Positions 33,432 through 42,667 of a stretch of DNA of 64,000 nt are shown here, piece by piece (the stretch's first letter is position 1; each line of letters begins with the position of its first letter). A model generated the notes under the pieces. That model was given only the letters and a program-made list of their open reading frames with translations. It was not told where the DNA came from and did not search any database. A program made the translations under genes and the position numbers. Origin of the DNA: Rugamonas rubra (lineage in GTDB: Bacteria > Pseudomonadota > Gammaproteobacteria > Burkholderiales > Burkholderiaceae_D); assembly GCF_900114705.1 (NCBI RefSeq), contig NZ_FOTW01000008.1:248001-312000 (forward strand). Direction: 5' to 3'.

Positions 33432-34622
33432 ATGAGCCACACACCGCAAATCAAAGTCGCCGCCACCTATATGCGCGGCGGCACCAGCAAGGGCGTGTTC
33501 TTCCGGCTGCAGGATCTGCCGGAAGTGGCGCGCGTGCCCGGCGCCGCGCGCGACGCGCTGCTGCTGCGGGTGATCGGCAGCCCCGACCCCTACGGCAAGC
33601 AAACCGACGGCATGGGCGGCGCCACCTCGAGCACCAGCAAGACGGTGATCCTGGCGAAGAGCGCGCAGCCCGGCCACGACGTCGACTACCTGTTCGGCCA
33701 GGTTGCCATCGACAAGGCCTTCGTCGACTGGAGCGGCAACTGCGGCAACCTGTCGGCCGCCGTCGGCTCCTTCGCCATCAGCGCCGGCCTGGTCGATCCC
33801 GAGCGGATTCCGCACAACGGCGTGGCCGTGGTGCGGGTCTGGCAGGCCAACATCGGCAAGACCATCATCGCCCACGTGCCGATCACCGACGGCGCGGTGC
33901 AGGAGACCGGCGACTTCGAACTCGACGGCGTGACCTTCCCGGCCGCCGAAGTCAAGCTGGAGTTCATGGACCCGGCGGCGGAAGAGGAGGGCGCCGGCGG
34001 CTCGATGTTCCCGACCGGCCACCTGGTCGACGAGCTCGAGGTGCCCGGCATCGGCAGCTTGAAGGTCACCATGATCAACGCCGGCATTCCGACCATTTTC
34101 GTCAACGCCGAAGCCATCGGCTACAACGGCACCGAGCTGCAGGACGCCATCAACCTCGACGCCGCCGCGCTGGCCAAGTTCGAGACGATCCGCGCCCACG
34201 GCGCGCTGCGCATGGGCCTGATCGCCAACCTGGACGAGGCGGCCAAGCGCCAGCACACGCCCAAGGTGGCCTTCGTCGCCAAGCCGGCCGACTACGTTTC
34301 GTCGAGCGGCAAGGCGGTCAAGGCGGGCGACATCGACCTGCTGGTGCGCGCCATGTCGATGGGTAAGCTGCACCACGCCATGATGGGCACGGCGGCAGTG
34401 GCCATCGGCACCGCCGCCGCCATTCCCGGCACGCTGGTGAACCTGGCGGCCGGCGGCGGTCCGCGCAACGCGGTGCGCTTCGGCCACCCGTCCGGCACCT
34501 TGATGGTCGGCGCCGAAGCCAGCCAAACCGGCGGCGACTGGAGCGTGACCAAGGCCATCATGAGCCGTAGCGCCCGCGTGTTGATGGAAGGTTGGGTCCG
34601 CGTACCCGGCGATGCATTCTAA
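33432..34622 (+). CDS. prpF: 2-methylaconitate cis-trans isomerase PrpF
   Basis: A 396-residue PrpF family protein. It starts with the conserved MRGGTSKGVFF segment; Lys near 70 (SSTSKTVIL) and Cys near 104 (SGNCGN) correspond to the residues important in the family. It interconverts 2-methylaconitate isomers so that AcnD product can be used, and is always linked with AcnD. It starts one base after the acnD stop. Confidence 0.95.
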   Translation: MSHTPQIKVAATYMRGGTSKGVFFRLQDLPEVARVPGAARDALLLRVIGSPDPYGKQTDGMGGATSSTSKTVILAKSAQPGHDVDYLFGQVAIDKAFVDWSGNCGNLSAAVGSFAISAGLVDPERIPHNGVAVVRVWQANIGKTIIAHVPITDGAVQETGDFELDGVTFPAAEVKLEFMDPAAEEEGAGGSMFPTGHLVDELEVPGIGSLKVTMINAGIPTIFVNAEAIGYNGTELQDAINLDAAALAKFETIRAHGALRMGLIANLDEAAKRQHTPKVAFVAKPADYVSSSGKAVKAGDIDLLVRAMSMGKLHHAMMGTAAVAIGTAAAIPGTLVNLAAGGGPRNAVRFGHPSGTLMVGAEASQTGGDWSVTKAIMSRSARVLMEGWVRVPGDAF

Positions 34623-34633
34623 GAAATAGGGCA

Positions 34634-34667
34634 GCGAACTTCTCGTCTCTTCCGACCTGAAGTTCGC
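34634..34667 (+). other. Intercistronic hairpin between prpF and prpE
   Basis: Perfect 9-bp arms GCGAACTTC (34634-34642) and GAAGTTCGC (34659-34667) with a 16-nt loop and no T run. It is more likely an RNA stability or processing hairpin than a terminator. It sits in the 114-bp spacer, before GGAGGAG upstream of prpE. Confidence 0.5.
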
Positions 34668-34736
34668 CAGCCGCACCGGCCGGGCCAGCTGTGCTGACCG
34701 CGACCGCTATCGATTTGCACGAACAACGGAGGAGAC

Positions 34737-36626
34737 ATGAAATTCGCTGAATTCTATCAGCGCTCTATCGACACGCCTGAACAATTCTGGCGCGATGAGG
34801 CGACACTGATCGACTGGAACACCCCTTACACCCAAGTGCTCGATTATTCGCGCCCGCCGTTCGCCAAGTGGTTCGTCGGCGGCCAGACCAATCTGTGCCA
34901 CAACGCCGTCGACCGCTGGTGCGCCACACAGGGCGAGCAGGCGGCGCTGATCGCCATCTCGACCGAGACCAACACCGAAAAAACCTACAGCTTCAACGAA
35001 CTGAAAACCGAGGTGGAACGCTGCGCCGCCGTCATGCTGGCGCTGGGCGTCGGCCGTGGCGACCGCGTGCTGATCTACATGCCGATGATCGCCGAGGCGG
35101 CCTTCGCCATGCTGGCCTGCGCCCGCATCGGCGCCATCCACTCGGTGGTGTTCGGTGGCTTCGCCGCCAACAGCCTGGCCAGCCGCATCGACGACGCCAA
35201 GCCGGTGCTCATCGTCTCTGCCGACGCCGGCTCGCGCAACGGCAAGGCCATCCCCTACAAGCACCTGCTCGACGAGGCGATCGACCTGTCCGCCGCCAAG
35301 CCGGCCAAGGTGCTGCTGGTCGACCGCGGCCTGGCGCCGATGGCGCTGGTGGAAGGGCGCGACGTCGACTACGCCACCCTGCGCGCCGCCCACCTCGACG
35401 CCAGCGTGGCCGTCACCTGGCTCGAATCGAACGAGCCGTCCTACATCCTCTACACCTCCGGCACCACCGGCAAGCCGAAGGGAGTGCAGCGCGACGTCGG
35501 CGGCTACGCGGTGGCGCTGGCCTCGTCGATGAAGTACAACTTCTGTGGCAAGGCCGGCGAGACCTTCTTCGCCACCTCCGACATCGGCTGGGTGGTCGGC
35601 CACTCCTACATCGTCTACGGTCCGCTGATCGCCGGCATGGCCACCATCATGTACGAGGGCCTGCCGATCTGCCCCGACGCCGGCATCTGGTGGAGCATCG
35701 TCGAGAAGTACAAGGTGACGCGGATGTTCTCGGCGCCGACGGCGATCCGCGTGCTGCGCAAGCAGCCGCCCGAGTTCATGCGCAAGTACGACTTGTCCTC
35801 GCTGCGCGCGCTGTACCTGGCCGGCGAGCCGCTCGACGAGACCACCTCGCAGTGGATCTCCGACGAACTCGGCGTGCCGATCATCGACAACTACTGGCAG
35901 ACCGAAACCGGCTGGCCCATCCTGTCGATCGCCAAGGGCGTCGAGGACAAGCCGACCCGCCTGGGCAGCCCCGGCGTGGCCATGTACGGCTATAAGGTCA
36001 AGCTGCTCAACGAGTCCACCGGCGAGGAGTGTGGCGCCAACGAGAAGGGCGTGGTGGTGATCGACGGCCCGCTGCCGCCGGGCTGCATGCAGACCGTGTA
36101 CGGCGACGACCAGCGCTTCGTCGACACCTACTGGAACACCTTCAGCGGCCAGCAGGTCTACTCCACCTTCGACTGGGGCGTGCGCGACGCCGACGGCTAC
36201 TACTTCATCCTCGGCCGCACCGACGACGTCATCAACGTCGCCGGCCACCGCCTCGGCACGCGCGAGATCGAGGAGTCCATCTCCAGCCACGCCAACGTCT
36301 CCGAGGTGGCGGTGGTCGGTGTCGAGGACAAGCTCAAGGGCCAGGTGGCGATCGCCTTCGCCATCGTCAAGCACCCCGAGCAGATCGCCACGGCCGAGGG
36401 GCGGCAGGCGCTCGAGCGCGAGATCATGGGCGTGGTCGACCACCAGCTGGGCGCGGTGGCGCGCCCGGCGCGGGTCTACTTCGTGCCGCAGCTGCCCAAG
36501 ACGCGCTCCGGCAAGCTGCTGCGCCGCTCGATCCAGGCCATCTGCGAGGGCCGCAATCCGGGCGACCTGACGGCCATCGAGGACCCCGCCTCGCTACAAC
36601 AAATCAAGAGCGCGCTGCTGGTCTGA
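34737..36626 (+). CDS. prpE: Propionyl-CoA synthetase PrpE
   Basis: A 629-residue acyl-CoA synthetase (AMP-forming). The N-terminus (KFAEFYQRSIDTPEQFW, RPPFAKWFVGGQTNLCHNAVDRW) matches PrpE rather than Acs. The ATP/AMP motif is ILYTSGTTGKPKGVQRD, the core motif is WVVGHSYIVYGPL, and the C-terminal acetylatable Lys lies in LPKTRSGKLLRR. It activates propionate to propionyl-CoA for PrpC. Strong GGAGGAG site. Last gene of the prp operon. Confidence 0.94.
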   Translation: MKFAEFYQRSIDTPEQFWRDEATLIDWNTPYTQVLDYSRPPFAKWFVGGQTNLCHNAVDRWCATQGEQAALIAISTETNTEKTYSFNELKTEVERCAAVMLALGVGRGDRVLIYMPMIAEAAFAMLACARIGAIHSVVFGGFAANSLASRIDDAKPVLIVSADAGSRNGKAIPYKHLLDEAIDLSAAKPAKVLLVDRGLAPMALVEGRDVDYATLRAAHLDASVAVTWLESNEPSYILYTSGTTGKPKGVQRDVGGYAVALASSMKYNFCGKAGETFFATSDIGWVVGHSYIVYGPLIAGMATIMYEGLPICPDAGIWWSIVEKYKVTRMFSAPTAIRVLRKQPPEFMRKYDLSSLRALYLAGEPLDETTSQWISDELGVPIIDNYWQTETGWPILSIAKGVEDKPTRLGSPGVAMYGYKVKLLNESTGEECGANEKGVVVIDGPLPPGCMQTVYGDDQRFVDTYWNTFSGQQVYSTFDWGVRDADGYYFILGRTDDVINVAGHRLGTREIEESISSHANVSEVAVVGVEDKLKGQVAIAFAIVKHPEQIATAEGRQALEREIMGVVDHQLGAVARPARVYFVPQLPKTRSGKLLRRSIQAICEGRNPGDLTAIEDPASLQQIKSALLV

Positions 36627-36677
36627 CGCCGCCCGTTTGATGACGTTCGCGCCAATGGCGGCGGGCGTTGTTTTCCT

Positions 36678-36710
36678 GCTCCTCCCGTGCCAACGCGAGG
36701 AGCTTTTTTT
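36678..36710 (+). terminator. Terminator of the prp operon
   Basis: GCTCCTC-c-CGT / ACG-c-GAGGAGC stem followed by seven T, about 50 bp after the prpE stop. Confidence 0.88.
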
Positions 36711-36813
36711 ATGCCGCTTCTTCTGCGCGTAAGGGGCCGGTAAGTCTCGGCCTATACGCTGGGTTCAAGCTCGCAGAAAAGAGCAAAAAATAGACATAAA
36801 AAGGAGACGCAAA

Positions 36814-37122
36814 ATGCATGACGATATGGTTCAAAAAATTAAGAGCGATCCCAACTACCGAAAGCTGGTGACCGCCCGCTCGAAGTTCGGTTGGGCGCTT
36901 ACCTGGTGCATGATGGCCGTCTACTACGGCTACATCCTGCTGATCGCCTTCAACAAGGAACTGCTGAGCACCAAGACCGGTGCCGGCGTGATGACCTGGG
37001 GGATGCCGATTGGGCTGTTCGTCATCGTCTTCACGGTGCTCGTCACCGGCTTCTACGTCCGCCGCGCCAACAGCGAGTACGACGATCTGACCCACGCCAT
37101 CCAGGAACGGGTGAAAGCATGA
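36814..37122 (+). CDS. DUF485 membrane protein
   Basis: A 102-residue inner-membrane protein with two helices ([18 protein letters not shown] and [20 protein letters not shown]) and the DUF485 start ([16 protein letters not shown]). DUF485 proteins (YjcH type) are encoded directly before ActP-type permeases and are thought to be partners. AAGGAG lies 9 bp before the ATG. It overlaps actP by 4 bp (ATGA). Confidence 0.95.
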   Translation: MHDDMVQKIKSDPNYRKLVTARSKFGWALTWCMMAVYYGYILLIAFNKELLSTKTGAGVMTWGMPIGLFVIVFTVLVTGFYVRRANSEYDDLTHAIQERVKA

Positions 37123-38783
37123 ACGCCGCCAAACGCCTCCTCGCCTCCTTGACGCTGCTGGCCATGTCCGGCGCGGCGCTGGCCGCCGGCGCCGACCTGG
37201 GCCAGGCCGACCAGCAGCCGACCAACTGGACCGCGATCCTGATGTTCGGCGCCTTCGTCGTCTTCACGCTGTTCGTCACCAAGTGGGCCGCCAAGAAAAC
37301 CAAGTCGGCATCCGACTTCTACACCGCCGGTGGTGGCATCACCGGCTTCCAGAACGGTCTGGCCATCGCCGGCGACTATATGTCCGCCGCCTCCTTCCTG
37401 GGCATTTCCGCCTCGGTCTTCCTGAACGGTTACGACGGCCTGATCTACGCCATCGGCTTCCTGGTCGGCTGGCCCATCATCACCTTCCTGATGGCCGAGC
37501 GCCTGCGCAACCTGGGCCGCTTCACCTTCGCCGACGTCGCCGCCTACCGCTTCAAGCAAAAGCCGATCCGCATCTTCTCCGCCTCCGGCACGCTGGTCGT
37601 GGTGGCCTTCTACCTGATCGCGCAGATGGTCGGCGCCGGCCAGTTGATCAAGCTGCTGTTCGGCCTGGAGTACTGGATCGCCGTCGTGCTGGTCGGTTCG
37701 CTGATGATGATCTACGTGCTGTTCGGCGGTATGACCGCCACCACCTGGGTGCAGATCATCAAGGCCGTCATGCTGCTCGGTGGCGCCACCTTCATGGCCT
37801 TCGTCGTGCTGGCCCAGTTCAACTTCAGCCCGGAGGCGCTGTTCGCCAAATCGGTCGAAATCCACGCCAAAAAAGACGCCATCATGGGCCCCGGCACCTT
37901 CATCAAGGACCCGATCTCGGCGATCTCCTTCGGCATGGCGCTGATGTTCGGCACCGCCGGCCTGCCGCACATCCTGATGCGCTTCTTCACCGTACCTAGC
38001 GCCAAAGAGGCACGCAAGTCGGTCTTCTGGGCCACCACCTGGATCGCCTACTTCTACATCCTGACCTTCATCATCGGTTTCGGCGCCATCGTTTTGGTGA
38101 GCACCAACCCCGAGTTCAAGGACGCCGCCGGCAAACTCCTCGGTGGTAACAACATGGCGGCGATCCACCTGGCCAAAGCGGTCGGCGGCAACGTCTTCCT
38201 CGGCTTCATCTCGGCAGTCGCCTTCGCCACCATCCTGGCCGTCGTTGCAGGTCTGACCCTGTCCGGCGCCTCGGCCGTCTCGCACGACCTGTACGCCACC
38301 GTCTTCATGAAGGGCAAAGCCAGCGGCGCCAGCGAATTGCGCGTCTCGCGTCTGACCACCATCGCGCTGGGCATCATCGCCGTGGTGCTGGGCATCTCCT
38401 TCGAGAAGCAGAACATCGCCTTCATGGTCTCGCTGGCCTTCGCCATCGCCGCCTCGGCCAACTTCCCGGTGCTGTTCATGTCCGTGCTGTGGAAAGACTG
38501 CACCACCCGCGGCGCCACCATCGGCGGCTTCATGGGCTTGACCACGGCGGTCGCGCTGACGGTGGTGTCGAAGTCGGTCTGGGTCGACGTGCTCGGTCAC
38601 CACGACGCGCTGTTCCCTTACGCTTCGCCGGCACTGTTCTCGATGACGGCGGGCTTCGTCGGCATCTGGCTGTTCTCCGTCCTCGACAAGAGCGACCGCG
38701 CCCGCATCGACCGGGCCGGCTACGAGGCGCAGGAGATGCGCTCCGAGACCGGCATCGGCGCCGCTGGAGCGTCCGCCCACTGA
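37119..38783 (+). CDS. actP: Cation/acetate symporter ActP
   Basis: A 554-residue sodium:solute symporter family protein with a cleavable-looking N-terminal signal ([15 protein letters not shown]), as in E. coli ActP, and about 13 membrane helices ([32 protein letters not shown] start). It takes up acetate and probably propionate and other short acids. Location after the prp operon suggests it supplies substrate to PrpE. Own terminator downstream. ATG overlaps the DUF485 stop. Confidence 0.94.
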   Translation: MNAAKRLLASLTLLAMSGAALAAGADLGQADQQPTNWTAILMFGAFVVFTLFVTKWAAKKTKSASDFYTAGGGITGFQNGLAIAGDYMSAASFLGISASVFLNGYDGLIYAIGFLVGWPIITFLMAERLRNLGRFTFADVAAYRFKQKPIRIFSASGTLVVVAFYLIAQMVGAGQLIKLLFGLEYWIAVVLVGSLMMIYVLFGGMTATTWVQIIKAVMLLGGATFMAFVVLAQFNFSPEALFAKSVEIHAKKDAIMGPGTFIKDPISAISFGMALMFGTAGLPHILMRFFTVPSAKEARKSVFWATTWIAYFYILTFIIGFGAIVLVSTNPEFKDAAGKLLGGNNMAAIHLAKAVGGNVFLGFISAVAFATILAVVAGLTLSGASAVSHDLYATVFMKGKASGASELRVSRLTTIALGIIAVVLGISFEKQNIAFMVSLAFAIAASANFPVLFMSVLWKDCTTRGATIGGFMGLTTAVALTVVSKSVWVDVLGHHDALFPYASPALFSMTAGFVGIWLFSVLDKSDRARIDRAGYEAQEMRSETGIGAAGASAH

Positions 38784-38806
38784 GGTAAATAGCAATCTGG
38801 TAGCAA

Positions 38807-38841
38807 CGACAACGCCCGGCTCGCCGGGCGTTGTCGTTTTT
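38807..38841 (+). terminator. Terminator of DUF485-actP
   Basis: Perfect 14-bp stem CGACAACGCCCGGC / GCCGGGCGTTGTCG with a TC loop and five T. 23 bp after the actP stop. Confidence 0.95.
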
Positions 38842-38968
38842 GAAGGTGATTTAGAGCATGGCGTCGGCAGGCAAAATGGTCAAACAGCGGCAATGTGGTT
38901 TATGATCCTCCCACCATACGATGCCGCGATGCGAGGGCAACGTTTTCCCATTTGGCGCCCTGGTGTAG

Positions 38969-41900
38969 ATGAATCGAGTCTCGACGAACCCTGATTTTGT
39001 AGCCGACGCCCTGCAGCTGATCGGACTGCCCGCCTGCGCCTGCGACGCCGGCGGCCTGGTCGTCGCCGCCAATTCGGAGTTGCAGGCCTTGATCGGCTTC
39101 GACGCCTGCGGCCAGGCGCTGGCCGAGCTGTTCTCCCGCCACGTGCGCGCCGACAGCGAGGCCCAGCTCGACGCCGTGCTCGGCGCCCACGGCGACAGTC
39201 CGGCCGAACAGCGCTGGAGCAGCTGCCTGGGCTGCGCCAACGGCCAGTACGTCGCCGTGCAGGTGTGGGCCAAGCCGCTGCCGGGCGGCGAGTTGGACGG
39301 CGCCACCATCGTCTTCAGCGACATCAGCGGCGTGCAGCGCGACCAGCGCGCGCTGCGCAAGACGCTGCTCGAGCAGCAGGCCATCCTCGACAACGCCGCC
39401 GTCGGCATCCTGTTCAGCAAGGCCGGCCGCATCCAGGAATGCAATCTGCGCTTCGCCGAGATGTTCGGCTACGCCCGCCACGAGCTCGAGGGCGGCCCGA
39501 CCATGGTGGTCTATCCGTCCGAGGAGGAGTTCGCCGCGCTGGGCCGCGAGGCCACGCCGCCGCTGTCGCAGGGGCAGTCCTTCGTCAAGGAGGCGCAGCT
39601 GCTGCGCAAGGACGGCAGCCTGTTCTGGGGCCGCCTGTACGGCCGCGCCATCGACCCGTCCAACACCGCCGAGGGCACGGTGTGGATCGTCGAGGACATC
39701 AACGAGCACCGCCGCGACGAGGAGCGGCTGCGCCGCGCGCTGCTGGAGATGCAGGCGGTGATGGACAGCGCGCCGCTGGCCATCGGCTTCCAGCGCGACG
39801 ACCGCATCCTGCGCTACAACCGCCGCTTCGGCGAGTTCTTCGGCTTCGCCGGCGAGGAGGGCGTCGGCCAGCTCACCGCCAAGCTGTACCCGTCGGCCGA
39901 GGCGTTCCGCGCCGTGGTGCGCCGCGCCGCGCCGCTGCTGGCGCGCGGCCAGCCCTACCAGGCCGAGATGGAGATGCGCCGGCGGGACGGCTCGACCTTC
40001 TGGGCGCACGCCTTCGGCTACATGATCAACCCGGGCCGCGGCCAGCAGGACACCATCTGGATCTTCGACGACCGCAGTGCGCAAAAGCGCGCCGAGGAGG
40101 CCACCAAGCAGCTGCTGCTGGAGCAGAAGGCGATCCTCGACAACGCCTCGGTCGGCATCCTGTTCAGCAAGGAGCAGCTGATGTTGAGCTGCAATCCACG
40201 GCTGGCCGAGATGTTCGGCTACGAGCGCGAGGAGCTGATCGGCCGGCCCGCCGCCGACGTCTTTCCCTCGGCCGGGATGTACGAGGAGTTCGGCCGCGAG
40301 GCCGCGCCGCTGCTGGGCAACGGCCTGCCGTTCGAAAAGAACGAGTACCAGTTCCGCCGCAAGGACGGCACGCTGATCTGGTGCCGCGTGCGCGCCAAGG
40401 CGGTCGACGACGCCCACAGCGACGGCGGCACCATCTGGATCCTGGAGGACGTCAGCCAGACGCGGCAAACGCAGATGGAGGTCGAGGCGATCATGACCAA
40501 CGCCTCGGTCAGCATCCTGTTCACCAAGAACCGCGTCATCACGCGCTACAACCGCGGCTTCGCCGAGATGTTCCGCTACCAAGGCGACGAGGGCCTGGGC
40601 CTGCCCGGCCGCTCGCTGTACATCTCGCAGGAGTCCTACGACCTGCTCGGCGCGGCGGCCTATCCGCACCTGTCGGTGGGGCGCCCGTTCCAGACCGAGA
40701 TCGAGATGCAGCGCCAGGACGGCAGCCGCCTGTGGGCGCAGCTGATCGGCTACGTGGTCAACCCGGCCGACCCGACCCAGGGCACCATCTGGATCATCGA
40801 GGACCGCACCGAGCAGAAGGCGGCCGAGGAGTCGCTGCGCAACGCCCTGCTGGAGAACCAGGCCATCCTCGACAGCGCGGTGCTGGGCATCTCGGTGGTC
40901 GAGGGCGGCTACAACCTGCGCTGCAACACCAAGATGGAGGAGCTGTTCGGCTACGCCCCGGGCGAGATGAACATGCTCAGCGTGCAGGCCTTCTACGCCG
41001 ACCGCGAGTCCTGGCAGCGCGCCCGCAGCGAGACGGCCGGCGACTTCCGCGCCGGCCGCGTCAACATGTCCGAGCACCAACTGGTGCGCAAGGACGGCAG
41101 CTTCTTCTGGGCGCGCCTGTCGGGCCGGCCGTTCGACCTGAGCCAGCCGCACGGCCGCTCGGTCTGGCTGGTCGACGACGTGACGGCGCGGCGCGAGGCG
41201 GCCGAGGCGGTCAGCCGGGCGCGCGACGAGCTGGAGGTGCGCGTGCTCGAGCGCACCGCCGAGCTGGCCGGCGCCAACGCCCTGCTGCAGGGCGAGATCG
41301 TCGAACGGCGCCAGGCCGAGGCGCGGGTCCACCACATGGCCTACCACGACAGCCTGACCGGCCTGCCCAACCGCGCCCTGCTGTCGGACCGGCTCGACCG
41401 CGCCATGCTGGCGGCGCAGCGCTCGGAGCGCCGGCTGGCGGTGATGTTCATCGACCTGGACCGCTTCAAGACCATCAACGACTCGCTCGGCCACATGACC
41501 GGCGACCAGCTGCTCAAGGAGGTCGCCAGCCGGCTGTGCCGCGCGGTGCGCGCCAGCGACACCGTGGCGCGGCTGGGCGGCGACGAGTTCGTCGTGCTGG
41601 TGCCGGGCATCCGCGGCGTCGAGGAGTCGAGCCAGGTGGCCGAGAAGATCATCGACGCGCTGGCCGCCGCCTTCCCGCTGGAGGGGCGCGCGCTGCACAT
41701 CACGCCGTCGATCGGCATCTGCGTCTATCCGGACGACGGCGCCGACGTCGAGACGCTGATGCGCCACGCCGACGCCGCCATGTACCACGCCAAGGCGAGC
41801 GGGCGCAACAACTACCAGTTCTTCCACCAGACCATGAACCAGGCGGCGGCCCAGCATTTCGAGTTGGAGAGCAGCCTGCGCGGCGCGCTGGCCAAGCGGG

Positions 41901-42619
41901 AGTTCGAGCTGCACTTCCAGCCGATCATGGACATCGGCACGCGCCGCCTGCACGCGATGGAGGTGCTGCTGCGTTGGCGCCGCGCCGACGGCGCGCTGGT
42001 CATGCCCGACAGCTTCATCCCGATCATCGAGGAGAACGGCCAGATCGTGCCGATCGGCGAATGGGTGATCCGCGCCGCCTGCGAACAAAGCATGGCGTGG
42101 ATGAGGCAGGGGCTGGCGCCGGTGCCGCTGGCGGTCAACCTGTCGCCGCGCCAGTTCATGCATCGCGGCCTGATCGAGTCGATCCGCCGCATCCTCGACG
42201 AGACCGGCATCGACCCGGCGCTGCTCGAATTCGAGATCACCGAGACGGCGCTGATGCAGCACGGCGAGCAGACCTTGGATATTCTGGGACAGATCAACAG
42301 CATGGGCATCCGCCTGTCGATCGACGATTTCGGCACCGGCTATTCCAGCCTGGCCTACCTGAAGCGCTTCCCGGTCAAGAAGATCAAGATCGACCGCGCC
42401 TTCGTCAAGGAGTTGGAGCAGAGCGCCGAGGACCGCGCCATCGTGGCGGCGATCATCGCGCTGTCGCACAGCCTGCAGCTGTCGGTGGTGGCGGAGGGCG
42501 TCGAGACCGAGGGCCAGTACGCCATCCTGCAGCGCAAGGGCTGCCAGTACGCCCAGGGCTATCTGTTCTCGCAGCCGGTGCCGCACAATACGGCGCAGCT
42601 GCTGCTGCCACGGCGCTGA
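38969..42619 (+). CDS. Multi-PAS diguanylate cyclase/phosphodiesterase
   Basis: A 1216-residue cytoplasmic protein with no membrane helix. Six PAS-like units fill residues 1-750: one divergent at the N-terminus and five similar ones, each with an ILDNA(S/A)VGILF-like start and an (R/K)DG(S)xFW core. A coiled linker (ERTAELAGANALLQGEIVERRQAEA) leads to GGDEF (about 785-955, intact RLGGDEFVVL near 870) and EAL (about 965-1210). The EAL motif is EVL (AMEVLLRW near 998), with QPI, DDFGTGYSS and EGVET present. Both halves could be active in c-di-GMP turnover. Monocistronic. Confidence 0.95.
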   Translation: MNRVSTNPDFVADALQLIGLPACACDAGGLVVAANSELQALIGFDACGQALAELFSRHVRADSEAQLDAVLGAHGDSPAEQRWSSCLGCANGQYVAVQVWAKPLPGGELDGATIVFSDISGVQRDQRALRKTLLEQQAILDNAAVGILFSKAGRIQECNLRFAEMFGYARHELEGGPTMVVYPSEEEFAALGREATPPLSQGQSFVKEAQLLRKDGSLFWGRLYGRAIDPSNTAEGTVWIVEDINEHRRDEERLRRALLEMQAVMDSAPLAIGFQRDDRILRYNRRFGEFFGFAGEEGVGQLTAKLYPSAEAFRAVVRRAAPLLARGQPYQAEMEMRRRDGSTFWAHAFGYMINPGRGQQDTIWIFDDRSAQKRAEEATKQLLLEQKAILDNASVGILFSKEQLMLSCNPRLAEMFGYEREELIGRPAADVFPSAGMYEEFGREAAPLLGNGLPFEKNEYQFRRKDGTLIWCRVRAKAVDDAHSDGGTIWILEDVSQTRQTQMEVEAIMTNASVSILFTKNRVITRYNRGFAEMFRYQGDEGLGLPGRSLYISQESYDLLGAAAYPHLSVGRPFQTEIEMQRQDGSRLWAQLIGYVVNPADPTQGTIWIIEDRTEQKAAEESLRNALLENQAILDSAVLGISVVEGGYNLRCNTKMEELFGYAPGEMNMLSVQAFYADRESWQRARSETAGDFRAGRVNMSEHQLVRKDGSFFWARLSGRPFDLSQPHGRSVWLVDDVTARREAAEAVSRARDELEVRVLERTAELAGANALLQGEIVERRQAEARVHHMAYHDSLTGLPNRALLSDRLDRAMLAAQRSERRLAVMFIDLDRFKTINDSLGHMTGDQLLKEVASRLCRAVRASDTVARLGGDEFVVLVPGIRGVEESSQVAEKIIDALAAAFPLEGRALHITPSIGICVYPDDGADVETLMRHADAAMYHAKASGRNNYQFFHQTMNQAAAQHFELESSLRGALAKREFELHFQPIMDIGTRRLHAMEVLLRWRRADGALVMPDSFIPIIEENGQIVPIGEWVIRAACEQSMAWMRQGLAPVPLAVNLSPRQFMHRGLIESIRRILDETGIDPALLEFEITETALMQHGEQTLDILGQINSMGIRLSIDDFGTGYSSLAYLKRFPVKKIKIDRAFVKELEQSAEDRAIVAAIIALSHSLQLSVVAEGVETEGQYAILQRKGCQYAQGYLFSQPVPHNTAQLLLPRR

Positions 42620-42667
42620 CGGGCGCGCCGGCCGCGCGCGCCCGTTCCATCACTTAGCCGTCAACGC

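Noticed and set aside
34634..34667. Hairpin between prpF and prpE as a terminator
   Set aside because: No T run and prpE continues the operon.
41930..41980. EVL instead of EAL as a sign of a dead phosphodiesterase
   Set aside because: EVL variants can be active, and the other catalytic motifs (DDFGTG, EGVET) are present.
38900..42586. 1228-codon minus-strand open frame across the PAS-GGDEF-EAL gene
   Set aside because: Shadow frame created by high GC at third positions; the plus strand has clear domain motifs.
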